This document shows, in pieces, positions 9,838-22,204 of a stretch of 64,000 bases of DNA. Made by a program: the position numbers and the translations under genes. This stretch comes from Heterobilharzia americana (Eukaryota; Platyhelminthes; Trematoda; Strigeidida; Schistosomatidae). The notes beneath the pieces are model-generated. The model saw only the letters and a program-made list of their open reading frames with translations, had not been told where the DNA came from and searched no databases. The stretch covers positions 56,886,140-56,950,139 of the forward strand of contig OX104127.1 of the NCBI GenBank assembly GCA_944470555.2. Reading direction: 5' to 3'. Within the stretch, counting starts at the first letter, position 1. Each line of letters starts with the position of its first letter.

Positions 9838-10705
9838 ACTTTCATGCAACAAACTGTGAGGAGCGAGAATATGGACATGCGCTGGCTGGACCGGCGAAGC
9901 GACTCTAGAATATTTGGATATCGCCGACAATGATGATTAACGTCTAATGTCTTGTCGCATAATCTCTAAGATTTACAGGCGAAAACCAACAAGTTGGCAG
10001 AGAAGGAAGACGGAATTTCCTTTAGGTGAACCTTAGAGAAGACAGAGGTGATGAAGATACCCGAACAACAACAGCATCAACAACCAGCACCAATCGCCAC
10101 CAAAGGGAGAAATATAAACGATGTAGTCTTTCTCACCTACCTGCTTAGCAGCAATTTTTCAACTACAGACGGTGCCACAAGCACAGATGAGGATGTCAAA
10201 GCAGCCAGGATCTGAAAGACAGCAAGACAGGCCTCCTTTCATTAATCTGAAATTATCAGTGTGGAAATCTACTTCACTCTATTCAGCATAAAGCCTGAAC
10301 AACATCCAGATTTTCAACATCAATTCAGTCAAGTAGGTCAGTGCTTCTATGTGATGGTTGAGAAACTTGATGTGTGTAACGAAACGTATTTCCAACAAAC
10401 TACAGACATGCATCATCAATAGCTGCCTCCTAAGCTCACTCCTTACTGACACTGAAGATCAGATGGTGAGAATGGTAAGAATAGGCAACAAGGAAATTTT
10501 GCTGACTAGCTGGCTGTCAATGAACCAACGAAGTAAGAAGCTATCACCCAACGAATATGCAGAAGAAGAGTGTGGAGATGGATTGGATGGACATTGACTG
10601 AGAAGACCATTTGGGAATATCACACGTTAGGCTGTCGAGTGGAACGTGAATGGGAAACGAGGAGTTGGGTGTCCGAGGAGAGGGTGACATAGAGGAGATG
10701 GTGTG
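9838..10705 (+). mobile_element. RTE 3'-region fragment, copy 1
   Basis: This covers the RTE polyprotein from just before the catalytic box (MQQTVRSE-like) through ANKLAEK, EKTEVMKIPEQQQ, a degenerate FTYLG and the C-terminal tail. Stops and frameshifts are frequent and the 3' end is missing at about 10,705. Copies are at 13,166-14,033 (-) and 52,063-52,930 (+). A truncated copy is in the loop at 32,258-32,688. Confidence 0.88.
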
Positions 10706-10709
10706 AGTT

Positions 10710-11900
10710 TTATTACCTTTTTTCAAACATTTTGTCTAACCTTTCTTATCATGTTGAATACACTTGTCTCTCCATCTTATCCTACTTCCTCTCTAGAATG
10801 CTCGTCTGGTCTTTCCACTATATATCGGAAAACGTGACTCTGCATATTTATTCACTCAATCTCCCCCTCCACCCGGTTAGTTTCGCTAATTTTTAAGATT
10901 TCCACTCTATTCCATCCTATTCTATTATGTAGTTGTTTGTAATTCCATTCACAGTTTATGTGACTTACATAACTTACGTAATTGATCTAGTAATCGTTGG
11001 AAGGAATTTAGTAAGCTAAATTATCCTGCCTCCTTGGATGAATGGGATCTTTTAACTTATAAAGTGGAAATGACTTCAAGTTCAGAGGGGATGAATCTGT
11101 CCTGATTGTATTGTGTTCTCTCAGCTGAATTGTCTTATCACGGAGCTTTGATTGTCTCGCTTCTAGACAACATCTTCAACACTAATTTCAGTATGAAATA
11201 ATGAGCTGTGAATATCTCTGCATGAGTGATTTAGTGACTTGGTATGACGGTGTGGTCTGTGATTGGTTGTTTCCTTCGATTGTTCTGTCATTGACTGAAT
11301 GAATAGATTTTCCTTTTGGTTGTCCCACGGCTTGAACTCTCACCTTTCTATCGTTTATCGTTAATCCTCTTGGTTGATAGATTAGGTCTATGTCTATACA
11401 GAGAACACAATACAACCAAGATCCACCTGAGCTACATTATTTCAGAATGAATATCCATTTGGTGACAATCTGAAGTCAATGCACATAATCACAGATTTTT
11501 TCGGTGGTGAGAAGATGTTCTCAGTGTTATTTATGGTCTTTAAAATTCTTCGTGTTCAATGCATACGAATATCACTTTTTCTACATATTTTTCAGTCATC
11601 TCATCTATGTAACACTTTCTGGTTATTATTATTACTGTTATTATTGAAAGCAAAGTAAAGGAATTCAACTTGACATTTTATTCAGTGGAATCCATCTATG
11701 GAAATCTCTTCACTGTTGACTTTCTCTAAACCGATATTTAAAGAGGTCGGTTGAATCTTATGTTCTCTGGAATACATTGAAAGAATGAAATTGTCATTTC
11801 ATCTGGAATTGAGATGTCAAGTTGACTCGATTGGTGACAACAATCAAATTCTCTACATCCATCTTCAATATTTCTATCTTCGTTATGCACAAACGAAGTG
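10710..11900. other. Non-coding stretch next to the palindrome centre
   Basis: AT-rich sequence leading into the AT tract. A 75-codon frame on the minus strand (11,188-11,415) is shared by the copies with single substitutions and has no recognisable domain. Near 11,690-11,730 a short minus-strand stretch resembles the 3' part of the eroded hammerhead SINE at 8,575-8,700. Counterparts are 11,970-13,160 and 52,935-54,125. Confidence 0.6.
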
Positions 11901-11904
11901 TCTT

Positions 11905-11906
<2 letters not shown>

Positions 11907-11964
<58 letters not shown>
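11907..11964. repeat. (AT)29 at the exact centre of the first palindrome
   Basis: A pure AT run flanked by CTTCC on the left and GGAAG on the right. The inverted repeat arms begin directly at its edges, so the palindrome has no non-AT spacer. The geometric centre is between 11,935 and 11,936. Confidence 0.98.
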
Positions 11965-11966
<2 letters not shown>

Positions 11967-13165
11967 AAGACACTTCGTTTGTGCATAACGAAGATAGAAA
12001 TATTGAAGATGGATGTAGAGAATTTGATTGTTGTCACCAATCGAGTCAACTTGACATCTCAATTCCAGATGAAATGACAATTTCATTCTTTCAATGTATT
12101 CCAGAGAACATAAGATTCAACCGACCTCTTTAAATATCGGTTTAGAGAAAGTCAACAGTGAAGAGATTTCCATAGATGGATTCCACTGAATAAAATGTCA
12201 AGTTGAATTCCTTTACTTTGCTTTCAATAATAACAGTAATAATAATAACCAGAAAGTGTTACATAGATGAGATGACTGAAAAATATGTAGAAAAAGTGAT
12301 ATTCGTATGCATTGAACACGAAGAATTTTAAAGACCATAAATAACACTGAGAACATCTTCTCACCACCGAAAAAATCTGTGATTATGTGCATTGACTTCA
12401 GATTGTCACCAAATGGATATTCATTCTGAAATAATGTAGCTCAGGTGGATCTTGGTTGTATTGTGTTCTCTGTATAGACATAGACCTAATCTATCAACCA
12501 AGAGGATTAACGATAAACGATAGAAATGTGAGAGTTCAAGCAGTGGGACAACCAAAAGGAAAATCTATTCATTCAGTCAATGACAGAACAATCGAAGGAA
12601 ACAACCAATCACAGACCACACCGTCATACCAAGTCACTAAATCACTCATGCAGAGATATTCACAGCTCATTATTTCATACTGAAATTAGTGTTGAAGATG
12701 TTGTCTAGAAGCGAGACAATCAAAGCTCCGTGATAAGACAATTCAGCTGAGAGAACACAATACAATCAGGACAGATTCATCCCCTCTGAACTTGAAGTCA
12801 TTTCCACTTTATAAGTTAAAAGATCCCATTCATCCAAGGAGGCAGGATAATTTAGCTTACTAAATTCCTTCCAACGATTACTAGATCAATTACGTAAGTT
12901 ATGTAAGTCACATAAACTGTGAATGGAATTACAAACAACTACATAATAGAATAGGATGGAATAGAGTGGAAATCTTAAAAATTAGCGAAACTAACCGGGT
13001 GGAGGGGGAGATTGAGTGAATAAATATGCAGAGTCACGTTTTCCGATATATAGTGGAAAGACCAGACGAGCATTCTAGAGAGGAAGTAGGATAAGATGGA
13101 GAGACAAGTGTATTCAACATGATAAGAAAGGTTAGACAAAATGTTTGAAAAAAGGTAATAAAACT

Positions 13166-14033
13166 CACACCATCTCCTCTATGTCACCCTCTCCTCGGAC
13201 ACCCAACTCCTCGTTTCCCATTCACGTTCCACTCGACAGCCTAACGTGTGATATTCCCAAATGGTCTTCTCAGTCAATGTCCATCCAATCCATCTCCACA
13301 CTCTTCTTCTGCATATTCGTTGGGTGATAGCTTCTTACTTCGTTGGTTCATTGACAGCCAGCTAGTCAGCAAAATTTCCTTGTTGCCTATTCTTATCATT
13401 CTCACCATCTGATCTTCAGTGTCAGTAAGGAGTGAGCTTAGGAGGCAGCTATTGATGATGCATGTCTGTAGTTTGTTGGAAATACGTTTCGTTACACACA
13501 TCAAGTTTCTCAACCATCACATAGAAGCACTGACCTACTTGACTGAATTGATGTTGAAAATCTGGATGTTGTTCAGGCTTTATGCTGAATAGAGTGAAGT
13601 AGATTTCCACACTGATAATTTCAGATTAATGAAAGGAGGCCTGTCTTGCTGTCTTTCAGATCCTGGCTGCTTTGACATCCTCACCTGTGCTTGTGCACCG
13701 TCTGTAGTTGAAAAATTGCTGCTAAGCAGGTAGGTGAGAAAGACTACATCGTTTATATTTCTCCCTTTGGTGGCGATTGGTGCTGGTTGTTGATGCTGTT
13801 GTTGTTCGGGTATCTTCATCACCTCTGTCTTCTCTAAGGTTCACCTAAAGGAAATTCCGTCTTCCTTCTCTGCCAACTTGTTGGTTTTCGCCTGTAAATC
13901 TTAGAGATTATGCGACAAGACATTAGACGTTAATCATCATTGTCGGCGATATCCAAATATTCTAGAGTCGCTTCGCCGGTCCAGCCAGCGCATGTCCATA
14001 TTCTCGCTCCTCACAGTTTGTGGCATGAAAGTA
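13166..14033 (-). mobile_element. RTE 3'-region fragment, copy 2
   Basis: Inverted copy of 9,838-10,705, with the same truncation and nearly the same disruptions. The remnants of EKTEVMKIP and the AAT-free broken 3' edge are visible on the minus strand. Confidence 0.88.
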
Positions 14034-14655
14034 CAAATACTCATGAACAGTTCACTTCACTTGGTTAAATTTTTGATCACACGTATCCCATCATGGAGGC
14101 TTATGAGCATCAACTGATTTCATGGAATGACATTAACCGATGAACCACTGAGAACCTGAGGGTCGTGGACAACGTCTTTGTCCTACCTCACAAGTCATCA
14201 GCACCGCAAACTCATAAACCCAACAGGAAGCAAGAGCAGGAACTTCAAGTTTCGCACCAATCACATACTGGATCCGAGTTGTCATTTTTCGACTTCTCTC
14301 AATTTTCCATAAGATGATTCATTTCCTTTGTCATTCACAAACATTTGTTCTCACAGCCTACACACTTCAACCGACACGTTACGACTTCTCATTAGAATGT
14401 CAGCAAATCCATCTCACAGAGTGTAACTAATAACCACTAGACTGTAATTTACTTTTCACTGATTTCCACTTGGTATTCATTCACGGAATGACACAAGTGG
14501 GAGAACACTGAACAGCTAGTTGTAACATTCTCATATGACACTCCTCATTGACCATGCACAAACCCAACAGAAGTCATACACAAAACATTACACTTTTCAC
14601 ACCCACCATATTTACCTTAAATTTAGTCTAAATAGGTGATAATTATCATTAGTTA

Positions 14656-14864
14656 CAAGTGGCTGACTACAAGACTGGGTGTCGTGGGTTCGAATCTCAG
14701 TCGGGACATCAGTTATGTCGAGGTTGCAAATACACCTTGCTGACGAGTGCCTGAGAGCACGCAACCTTGGTTGAGCAGGGCTTCCTGTTGATCGCCTCCA
14801 ACCAACTAACAGTTACAAGTCTACCCTAACCGTTTACACAGACAGACAGACAGACAGACAGTTG
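14656..14864 (+). mobile_element. tRNA-like SINE with core-changed hammerhead, copy 2
   Basis: Plus-strand copy of the element at 9,007-9,215. CTGACGA is at 14,740-14,746, with stem II GTGC/GCAC and then GCAA in place of GAAA. Near its tail it reads CCGTTTACACAG and then TTTGTAGAG in the adjoining RTE stub. These variants are shared with the loop copy (31,400-31,460) and not with copies 1 or 3. Confidence 0.75.
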
Positions 14865-14946
14865 AAGTTTGTAGAGTCCACTCCCATTCCATCTGCTTTC
14901 GAAAATTCCAAGCACTTCAATGTGATACCTTCTCATCTAGTTTGCA
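14865..14946 (-). mobile_element. RTE endonuclease stub, copy 2
   Basis: Inverted copy of 8,925-9,006, again abutting the SINE tail. It differs from copies 1 and 3 at the CTCTACAAAC site, where it matches the loop-side element. Confidence 0.85.
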
Positions 14947-15170
14947 ATCTGTTAATCAACTCTAAAGTTAACTGGATATCTTGTTGAATTGCAGAATACT
15001 GTTGAGAGGATAATGGAAAACTCACTTGATCTCCTTGTTGATTAAAACTTCGTCACTGTTCACAACTAAGAAACTCATCTATTCTCATCGCATCATTGAT
15101 TATCAGTTATCTTAAGCTGTTGAATATTTTGCTTTGATTAGTATCAATAAAGTTTGTAGACTTTTAAGAT

Positions 15171-15296
15171 ATCATAACATGTAATTTCCCGTCACTGATT
15201 CAACTGAAGTAACATTCAGCTGACGAGTCAACAGTGGAGAGGAGTGTGATTTTGGACTCCACTGCTATCCACCATCCACACTAATTTGTAAACTTC
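15171..15296 (+). mobile_element. Eroded hammerhead SINE, copy 2
   Basis: Plus-strand copy of 8,575-8,700. CTGACGA is at 15,220-15,226, followed by a stem II region that no longer pairs well and by the conserved GGACTCCACTGCTATCC end. Confidence 0.65.
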
Positions 15297-16478
15297 TGCC
15301 AAAACCTATCTGGAACCATCTCAACTCAGAATTTCTTGTCATGGTGGTGCCTGAACCTTAATCCTACTACCTCTTCCAATAGACAGTCATTCACTATCAC
15401 CACTTCTTGTATGATTGATTCATCCTTCAACTCTCAGCATCATACCATTCTTAAACATGTCACATTGTGTGTGCCAATATTATCACGGTTTCCTATTGAC
15501 TTGCAAAATCACATTTCCAATCCTTCATCCTCAATGCTCATTTCCCATTCCTCCTCTTCACACAGGTCACATTATACAAACGAATTGCTTTTATCTCACG
15601 TAATTTCCACTTGTTTGTTTACTCATTTGTTTATCCACTAGCAAAACTGATCCTTTCAAAGTTTCAATTCATATAAAACGTGGGAGAAATTTCATTTCTT
15701 CCCAATACACATGGGAATTCCATCAAATTAGGTTGATCACAGATTTCTTCTACATATGGAATGGAATGTTTTTTATCCATGATAATATTTCCTATCTCCT
15801 ACATTTTGAAACAAAATGTGATCGGTAACATTGTCTTACTCCACATATTGTGATAAGATTGAATGATTCTATGCCACAATATGATTGATCGTGTTTGTCA
15901 TCTGTAAAACACACCTGTAAAACTATTCGACATCAGATTTCAAGACTTAGCAACTCACTCACCATTCAGTGTTTTCTGTAGTCTAGTGGTAATGTTGCAT
16001 ACTAATGATCACTCTGAGTAGTTAGAAACCAGTCACTTTAATCGCCGAATTTCTCTAACCACATAAAAGCAATCTACCTATCAGCTTGAATGCTTTCTAA
16101 CTATGCATGATACCCAGTGTATATTTACAAAGATTATGATAGTTTTCTATCAGATCTGACATCTCACAATTTCGACTAACGGCTGATATCTAACATAGAC
16201 TCCATTGACAAAGTAGTTGGACTGTTGAGAACTTACATACTCACCTCCGAGATGTGCCAACGTGTGTCACATGATGTGTAAATAATTGACCTGCATTGGT
16301 CATGTTGGCGGAGAGTTTCAACAATAGAATGAAATTACTATTGAATGCCGAAAGACTTTCCAGGTCTGGCTTATGGCAAACACAATGCTCTCATTTTACT
16401 CAGGATTGAGAATATGTCAGGTAAATATCAGTGAATAATGATCGGAGTCAGAGACTCAGAGACAACAGTAGACATTCT

Positions 16479-16816
16479 CACATGACTACTGCAGAAGGAT
16501 TGGAAGGAAGAAAAAGCATCTGCCTATTGATTGTAAGAAGGGCTACCTTGTCAAACTTGCAAAGAAGGGAGACCAAAGTCATTGGAAGAACTGGTGAGGA
16601 ATCATGCTCATCATCTGAGAGAGACTATAGGATCCACTGGATTCAAAATTACGACATCAACAGGCTGGCTGGTTGGCCACAGGAAGAACAATTCATGTGC
16701 CGACCAAACTGCAACGCTATGCCACGAATCATCATGTAACACAGCAGAGAATGGCAGTCAAATCTCTACCTCAACTTCATCGACTTATAAAAGGCCTTCC
16801 ACAGCGGTCGCGCTAT
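16479..16816 (+). mobile_element. RTE fragment (RT N-terminal part), copy 2
   Basis: Plus-strand copy of 7,055-7,392. It runs from a CRRxGRK-like region into GYLVKLAKKGD and on to the FIDL-KAF box, broken by stops. It is followed within about 35 bases by the hammerhead SINE. Confidence 0.85.
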
Positions 16817-16866
16817 ATCGTGAGCTAACAGAAGTTGGAAATATGGAGCATTGGGTTGTGACCCAG

Positions 16867-16923
16867 TGGCTAGCTCAATGGCAACGCGCTGGCCATGGAA
16901 CCTGAAGGTCGCGGGTTGGATCC
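16867..16923 (+). promoter_or_regulatory. Putative internal RNA polymerase III promoter (box A + box B)
   Basis: TGGCTAGCTCAATGG fits the tRNA box A consensus, and GGTTGGATCC fits box B with one change (G for C in GGTTCGATCC). The spacing is like that of tRNA genes and tRNA-derived SINEs. The equivalents are on the minus strand at 6,948-7,004 and about 49,176-49,232. Promoter function is inferred from these motifs. Confidence 0.65.
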
Positions 16924-16947
16924 CTGGTGGTGCGGGGTCGTGGGTGT

Positions 16948-16996
16948 GCACTGCTGACGAGTCCCATACTAGTCGGACGAAACAGCTGTCCAGTGC
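16948..16996 (+). ncRNA. Hammerhead ribozyme, complete core, copy 2
   Basis: GCACTG (16,948-16,953) pairs with CAGTGC (16,991-16,996) as stem I. CTGACGA is at 16,954-16,960. Stem II is GTCC (16,961-16,964) with GGAC (16,975-16,978). GAAA is at 16,979-16,982, followed by the short self-complementary stem III. The GTC cleavage triplet ends at 16,990. The sequence is identical to copies 1 and 3 over the whole motif. Confidence 0.9.
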
Positions 16997-17499
16997 TCCC
17001 AGGTTCCCTTTGTTCTTCCAACTGAATAACAACTTGATATACACATTGTTATCCAACATTTGTACATTCAATGAAGGCAGTGCAAATATTCAATCTACAG
17101 CTTTGTAGGAGATTCTCTGATCTCGACATGGTATCCATTTACGAATTGATTTAAGTTGTAGAACAGTTGTCAACTTGGGTAAACTGAACTGAGATGTCTT
17201 CGCAGCATGGAAGTTGGCAGTAACTCCATCCCACTACCCCAACAGTGATTGAACCCAGAACATTCAAATTTCTCGAAAACCATCTTATCATTCAACCACT
17301 GGATTCCAATCAAATGCTCCACATTTTCTTGTTTCTATCAATTCACAATGTAACATAACCATTATGCAATAAATATCACTGAGTATTTGTTGTCATCCTC
17401 GACCCGGGTGAGTCCACCACTCATGACTACTGGTTGGAACATTGTGAAGTCCATTTCAATGGATGTCAGTAATAAGAAATGAACAGCAATTCATTTTGA

Positions 17500-17796
17500 A
17501 TGATCACCATATTCCGAGTCAATGACTGAACTGTGACATGTTTGCAGCAAACCTTCAGCGTCTTCAGTTCAATCTGTGTAAGCGTGGTGTATGTGTGCTG
17601 TACAGAGGAGCTTCATACTACAAAGAAGCAGTTATCCTGTCCTCTCAGATTTCAAATGCTTTTCAGACTGATGTCACTCTGCGATGAATACACTCATGAA
17701 ACTACATTATTGTCAAGTAATTGTTCAGCCACCAATTAGTTACGATTTTTCCGACTTCGAAAATAACCTGCATGTGGAATATCCACTGAGGATATA
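17500..17796 (+). mobile_element. Eroded hammerhead-type SINE, copy 2
   Basis: Plus-strand counterpart of 6,075-6,370. A 68-codon frame at 17,533-17,739 runs through it but is explained by the SINE sequence and has no domain. Confidence 0.5.
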
Positions 17797-19230
17797 TCAT
17801 ATGATGATTACATGTGTTGAAATATCATCTGATGACCTGTGACTTCCACTCATTCTGCTTTCGAACACCTAGAATTTGAAAAGGTGTAAGAGACAGTGCA
17901 ACACTTTGATTCTTCTAGTGAGATTTCAACGTCACAGTCACCAGTCACTAACTACTGACTAGTCTGCTGCTGCTGCTTCAAGGAATTATCTATCAATGAC
18001 TTCGTGACAAAGAACTAGGCATAAATGAATGCTCACCAGTCACATCTTCATTTAGCCAACTGACCTTGCATGTTCCTACTTCCATTCGGTGTAGTCTCAC
18101 ATTTATCAAAGTTAGATCCTTGAATCAGATCAGGTGTTTGCTGATCATCCTGAGTCACCTACTACCACCACATACACACACACACACACACGTCAGTAGT
18201 ATGTTTCATATGGTTGATTTCAAGAGACTATCATGAGTCCGATCAGGTGAAGTCTCATCTTCCTTCACAATCAAATCGGAAGTATTGAAATACATTCAGT
18301 AGTCCTGTGTATATTCATGCAGTTGGAAATGAGTCACACCTATAACTCCAGGCCTAATGATATTTTCTGGCTACTCCAACCTCTGTAGATGCAGCGATGT
18401 TCTATACCTGATATCAACCCACGATGAATGCCATCTCACTGTCAACTTATTGTTCAGTATTCATTTGCCAGTGAGTGCGAATTATTCAGACTTCTAGAAT
18501 ACTGTCCGTGTGAAATGTTTTCTCAGGTTAATTATCATGACGTCATCTATTAGTGTTGTAAAATAACCATTACTGAAATGATGAAATTACTCAAAAGTCC
18601 AAAATACCAATGTCAAAGCTGGAAGAACACCGAACAATCCTCATTCTCCCTCATTCTAAGCAACACTAATCCTCTCCACTTCGGATTAGTTCCATCTAGT
18701 CTTCTACAGTTTAGGCTTCACAGATGATATCTGAAAGAGTGATATGACTTGAAGTAGTAGAAAGAGTGAGTGGCATTGGCCGAAGTTGTGTCTGTGGGAT
18801 ATTCATGGGTGTATCAGTCATGGACAGTGTAATTCGAAGACAAAGTTTGCTTCAACAATGTGATGTACTTGTGTATTGTACCTCGGACAATCTCGTCTCA
18901 CATTTACTTCTCAAGCCAATCCACATGAAATCGAGAAATGCGAGGACACATAGAACAATTATGATGATAGGGACATAAAGTGAGAAAAGATGAGAAGGCA
19001 AGAAGGGTATATTTGATCGTAGTCTTGGTAATAAACAATAAATTTGTCTAAGGTAGGTGTAATATAAGGGAAACCTGTTTTTGTACACACAAAGTTGGTC
19101 TCGATTTCTATGTGGTTATCGCTTCCACGAATCTCAGATGGCATCGTTGATAGTTTCCATCTACAACTTTGAGGGGTGTTTACAACAGTAATTGTCTGAA
19201 TTATTTCCATAGAATCTTGAGCAGTGGAGG

Positions 19231-19384
19231 ACCACCTATATCACTCTGTCACATAGAGGAGAGCTGATTTTGATGTGGAGGTCGGAGATCATTACTGAGT
19301 AGTCCCATGCTTGCATGAAACATCTGTACAGTGCTCTCAGATTTTCACTGGCTCTCCAATCGATGATGATGATGATGATGCCAA
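19231..19384 (+). mobile_element. SINE relic with eroded hammerhead and (ATG)n tail, copy 2
   Basis: Plus-strand counterpart of 4,488-4,640: CTGAGTAGTCCCATGC, then GAAAC and CAGTGCTCTCAG, ending in an ATG repeat. The core change G to T relative to CTGANGA is shared with the other copies. Confidence 0.6.
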
Positions 19385-20734
19385 TCTGAAATCAATAAAT
19401 CTACACAAACTCTCAATGATGACATTTCTCGTCATACATTTCCCGAGGTCCTGATGTGAAGCTGTCACCTGTCTGTGTAACCCAAACTGGAGGTGAAAGG
19501 GATGCCTCGTTTGACACTACATGAAGGTCATCGTGAATCATCAATTGACAGGAGTGAGAAAGTGTGTGAGATTAGATTTCAAGTCAGTGACAAAATATGA
19601 TGACCACCTCATCACGACACGTGACTGACCAGTGAACCAACTCAGCCATAGTAGGTTTGTGGTTACGCCATGTTGAAGAGTCGAACACTATGATGATGCT
19701 TCTGTTCGATGGCTGTCCAAGTGATTCCACTACTCCATGAACAAGCTCCACAAAATCGAATAATGTTGTTCTGTCAGATATTTCTTCTCATCTGTAGAAT
19801 TCGATAATCACAAACATTTTGAGTATGATTTACATCGAAGCTACTCAGATGACTATCCTCCTTAACTGCATATTGTGCTTGTAATATAGAGAATAGAATA
19901 GGCGAATTCCCACTGATATTCAACTATCCTACTCAAGTAAAGGCATATACAAATATAAAAATGATACCGATAACTTTGAAAGAATAACTAAAATCAATAT
20001 AATTTTACAAAGAAACAAATTAAATTGTGTTTTCAATGTAATAGAAATTTTTTTGTGATGGGAGGGAGTATTAAATTCACGTAATTAGAAGGTTGGTATA
20101 GTGTGTGGAGAAGAAAATGGAATGAGACCATATTGTGAGCATAAACTGTTTGTTATTTTACGCTTGATATTCGAATGATAAAAACGTTTTCTTTTATCAG
20201 AGAAAGAATCGTTTCAAATTGTTTTTGTTGTTTTGTTCGGATAATCAGTGAAAATGCGAAAATATTAACTATTGAATGAATGAACGAGTTATTAGTAGAT
20301 AAGTAGGCAGTTATTGGTATACTACTTTACTCGTATAAAGTAATAATAATTGAAATATTTGAATTGAAAGGGATTCAGTTAGTCAGTCAGTCAGTATTGT
20401 ATTGCATATATCACTGACTGAGTGGCTGTGTCGTCCATGTATGTGAGTCTTCAGCAGAGAGCACTCACAACGTCAGTAGACATCGAAGGTAGGACAGAAG
20501 CATATCGTTTCCACACCGGTAGATGAATAACAACATGGTCTTCATGAGAGCTCATCATCTTCGTTCATATCTTTGACAGGGACTGTAGGTGCACGCTGAT
20601 GAGTAGTCCTTGACTAGGATGGGACAGCAGTCCACTGTCTCCAGCTTTGTAATGGTTCTCCAACTCATGCCTGTCCATGATGAATACTGCATCAAAATTC
20701 AAATCCCCACTGGCCTCGAAATACATTACAATAC

Positions 20735-21450
20735 AACAAGCTCCAATCACCACCAACGAGAGAAACTTGAGGGAAGTAGCCTCTTTCACTTACACATACC
20801 TAGAAAAGGCAGCATCATTTCAATTACAGGCAGCGGCACAGACGAGGACGTCAATCCAGAATCGGAAAATCAAGATCGGCGTTCATCAACCTGAAACCAA
20901 TGTGGAGATATTGTGTGCCTCACTCGGCAGAAAGAACAAGATGCGGATTTTCAACACCAATCCAGTCAAGTAAGTCATTGCTGTTATGTGATGGTTCATT
21001 CAGAGAGTTGGCGTGTCACGAGAAGCATTTCCAACAAATTATACACATTCATCAACAACTGCTTACACTGGCTCATTACTGAATATCAGATGGCCAGAAT
21101 AATGAGAATAAGCAATAAAGAACTGTTGCTGGCTGGCAACGAACCAACGAAGCAAGAACCTATCGCTCAATAAATATGCAGTGGAAGGAAGTGGAGATGG
21201 ATTGGACTTACACTGAGAACACCATTTGGGGATATCACGCTTCAGGTCAGGCCGTTTAGTGGAACCTAGATGGGAAACGACTAGTTGGGCGTTGGAGGTG
21301 AGGGTGACATAGAGGAGATCATGCGAGGAAGAAATAAGAGTTTGTTGGCAGTCGTGGCACCAGGTTGAAAAGATTGCAGAGAGTAGAGTGAAATGGCTAT
21401 GTGCTACTGAATCCCTATGTTCCACTAGGAACCCAAAAGACTAATAGTAA
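20735..21450 (+). mobile_element. RTE 3'-end fragment, copy 2
   Basis: Plus-strand copy of 2,420-3,136. It starts near CTCCAATCACC (the TPIT part of the polyprotein), runs through FTYTYL, the TDEDV-like and FNTNPVK regions, and ends with TTCCACTAGGAACCC and an AAT-rich tail at about 21,450. Confidence 0.9.
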
Positions 21451-21564
21451 TAATAATAGTAATGCTGATTATTCATATGCTTTGAGATGGATATCCTGAA
21501 GTTGTAATGAGAAGCCGTGACCTGTGGGGTCAATCAGTTGGAAGGGAAGCAAATGTCAACTGAT

Positions 21565-21750
21565 GATCTTTGGTGATAGTCGCGCTACATCGTGAATTGA
21601 CAGAAATTGGAAACTGTGTAGCAGTGAACTTAAAGCAACGCAGTAGCTGAATGCTTAATGCGTTCGTCGTGAAACTTCGATCTGTTCGTAGTGTACATGA
21701 ATGTGGTACTAAGATAAAACAGCTGTTCAATGCTGTCAAGTCCAGGATTA
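21565..21750 (+). mobile_element. tRNA-like SINE relic with eroded hammerhead, copy 2
   Basis: Plus-strand copy of 2,125-2,305. The box A- and box B-like parts and the AAAACAGCTGTTCAATG end are visible. The first half of the ribozyme core is not. Confidence 0.5.
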
Positions 21751-22204
21751 TTTATACCCTGAAGTCAATCAATCCTTAAAAACCTGCAGATTGAAAAAAT
21801 TGATTTATTAGTATTTTCTCAGTAGGAATTTTGACTACTCGATGAAACTCGTTGAAACATTAACAGGAATCTTCTGTGATGTAACAGATGATTGGAAGAA
21901 GTTATTTACCGGTAGGTTTGATGAGGTGTTTGTGTCAGGTTTCTATACAACAAGCTGCATTAAAGATGTAATCAGTCTCTGGGTGCACGGAATTAGTAGT
22001 TAGGCTTCGTAGACTCATATCACACTGCTGTCTCCTGTCTTATTTTTAAACGTACCGCTTTCTCATATTTCAAGATAATCATGTGACTTTGTGAGCTGAT
22101 ATCAGGCAGTAATTTCACCTGTCATATTTGATAGGACTATGAATATTTGCCGTCTCAGTGTGACACAGAAGTGACTGTGGGATCGTTCTTCAGATGAATT
22201 GAAC

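Larger units (their letters stand above)
708..11906 (+). repeat. Unit A, copy 1 (left arm of first palindrome)
   Basis: About 11.2 kb that is reverse-complementary to 11,965-23,176 with very few differences, and directly repeated at 43,108-54,131 with somewhat more differences. Paired positions sum to about 23,871 over most of the arm, drifting to about 23,884 near 708 because of small indels. The unit contains RTE fragments, tRNA-like SINEs and non-coding sequence. Open frames shared between copies are short and without recognisable domains. Copy 1 is cut by the N gap inside an RTE fragment. Confidence 0.95.
16849..17036 (+). mobile_element. Sm-alpha-like SINE with intact hammerhead, copy 2
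   Basis: On the plus strand box A TGGCTAGCTCAATGG lies at 16,867-16,881 and box B GGTTGGATCC at 16,914-16,923. The hammerhead follows at 16,948-16,996 and then the 3' tail. As in copy 1, the SINE 3' end has lost 16 bases between two TCA trinucleotides that are still present in copy 3. Confidence 0.85.

Noticed and set aside
11738..12133. Pairs of 103- and 67-codon frames around the palindrome centre
   Set aside because: Each is the mirror image of the other and runs through the AT tract. They are a by-product of the palindrome.
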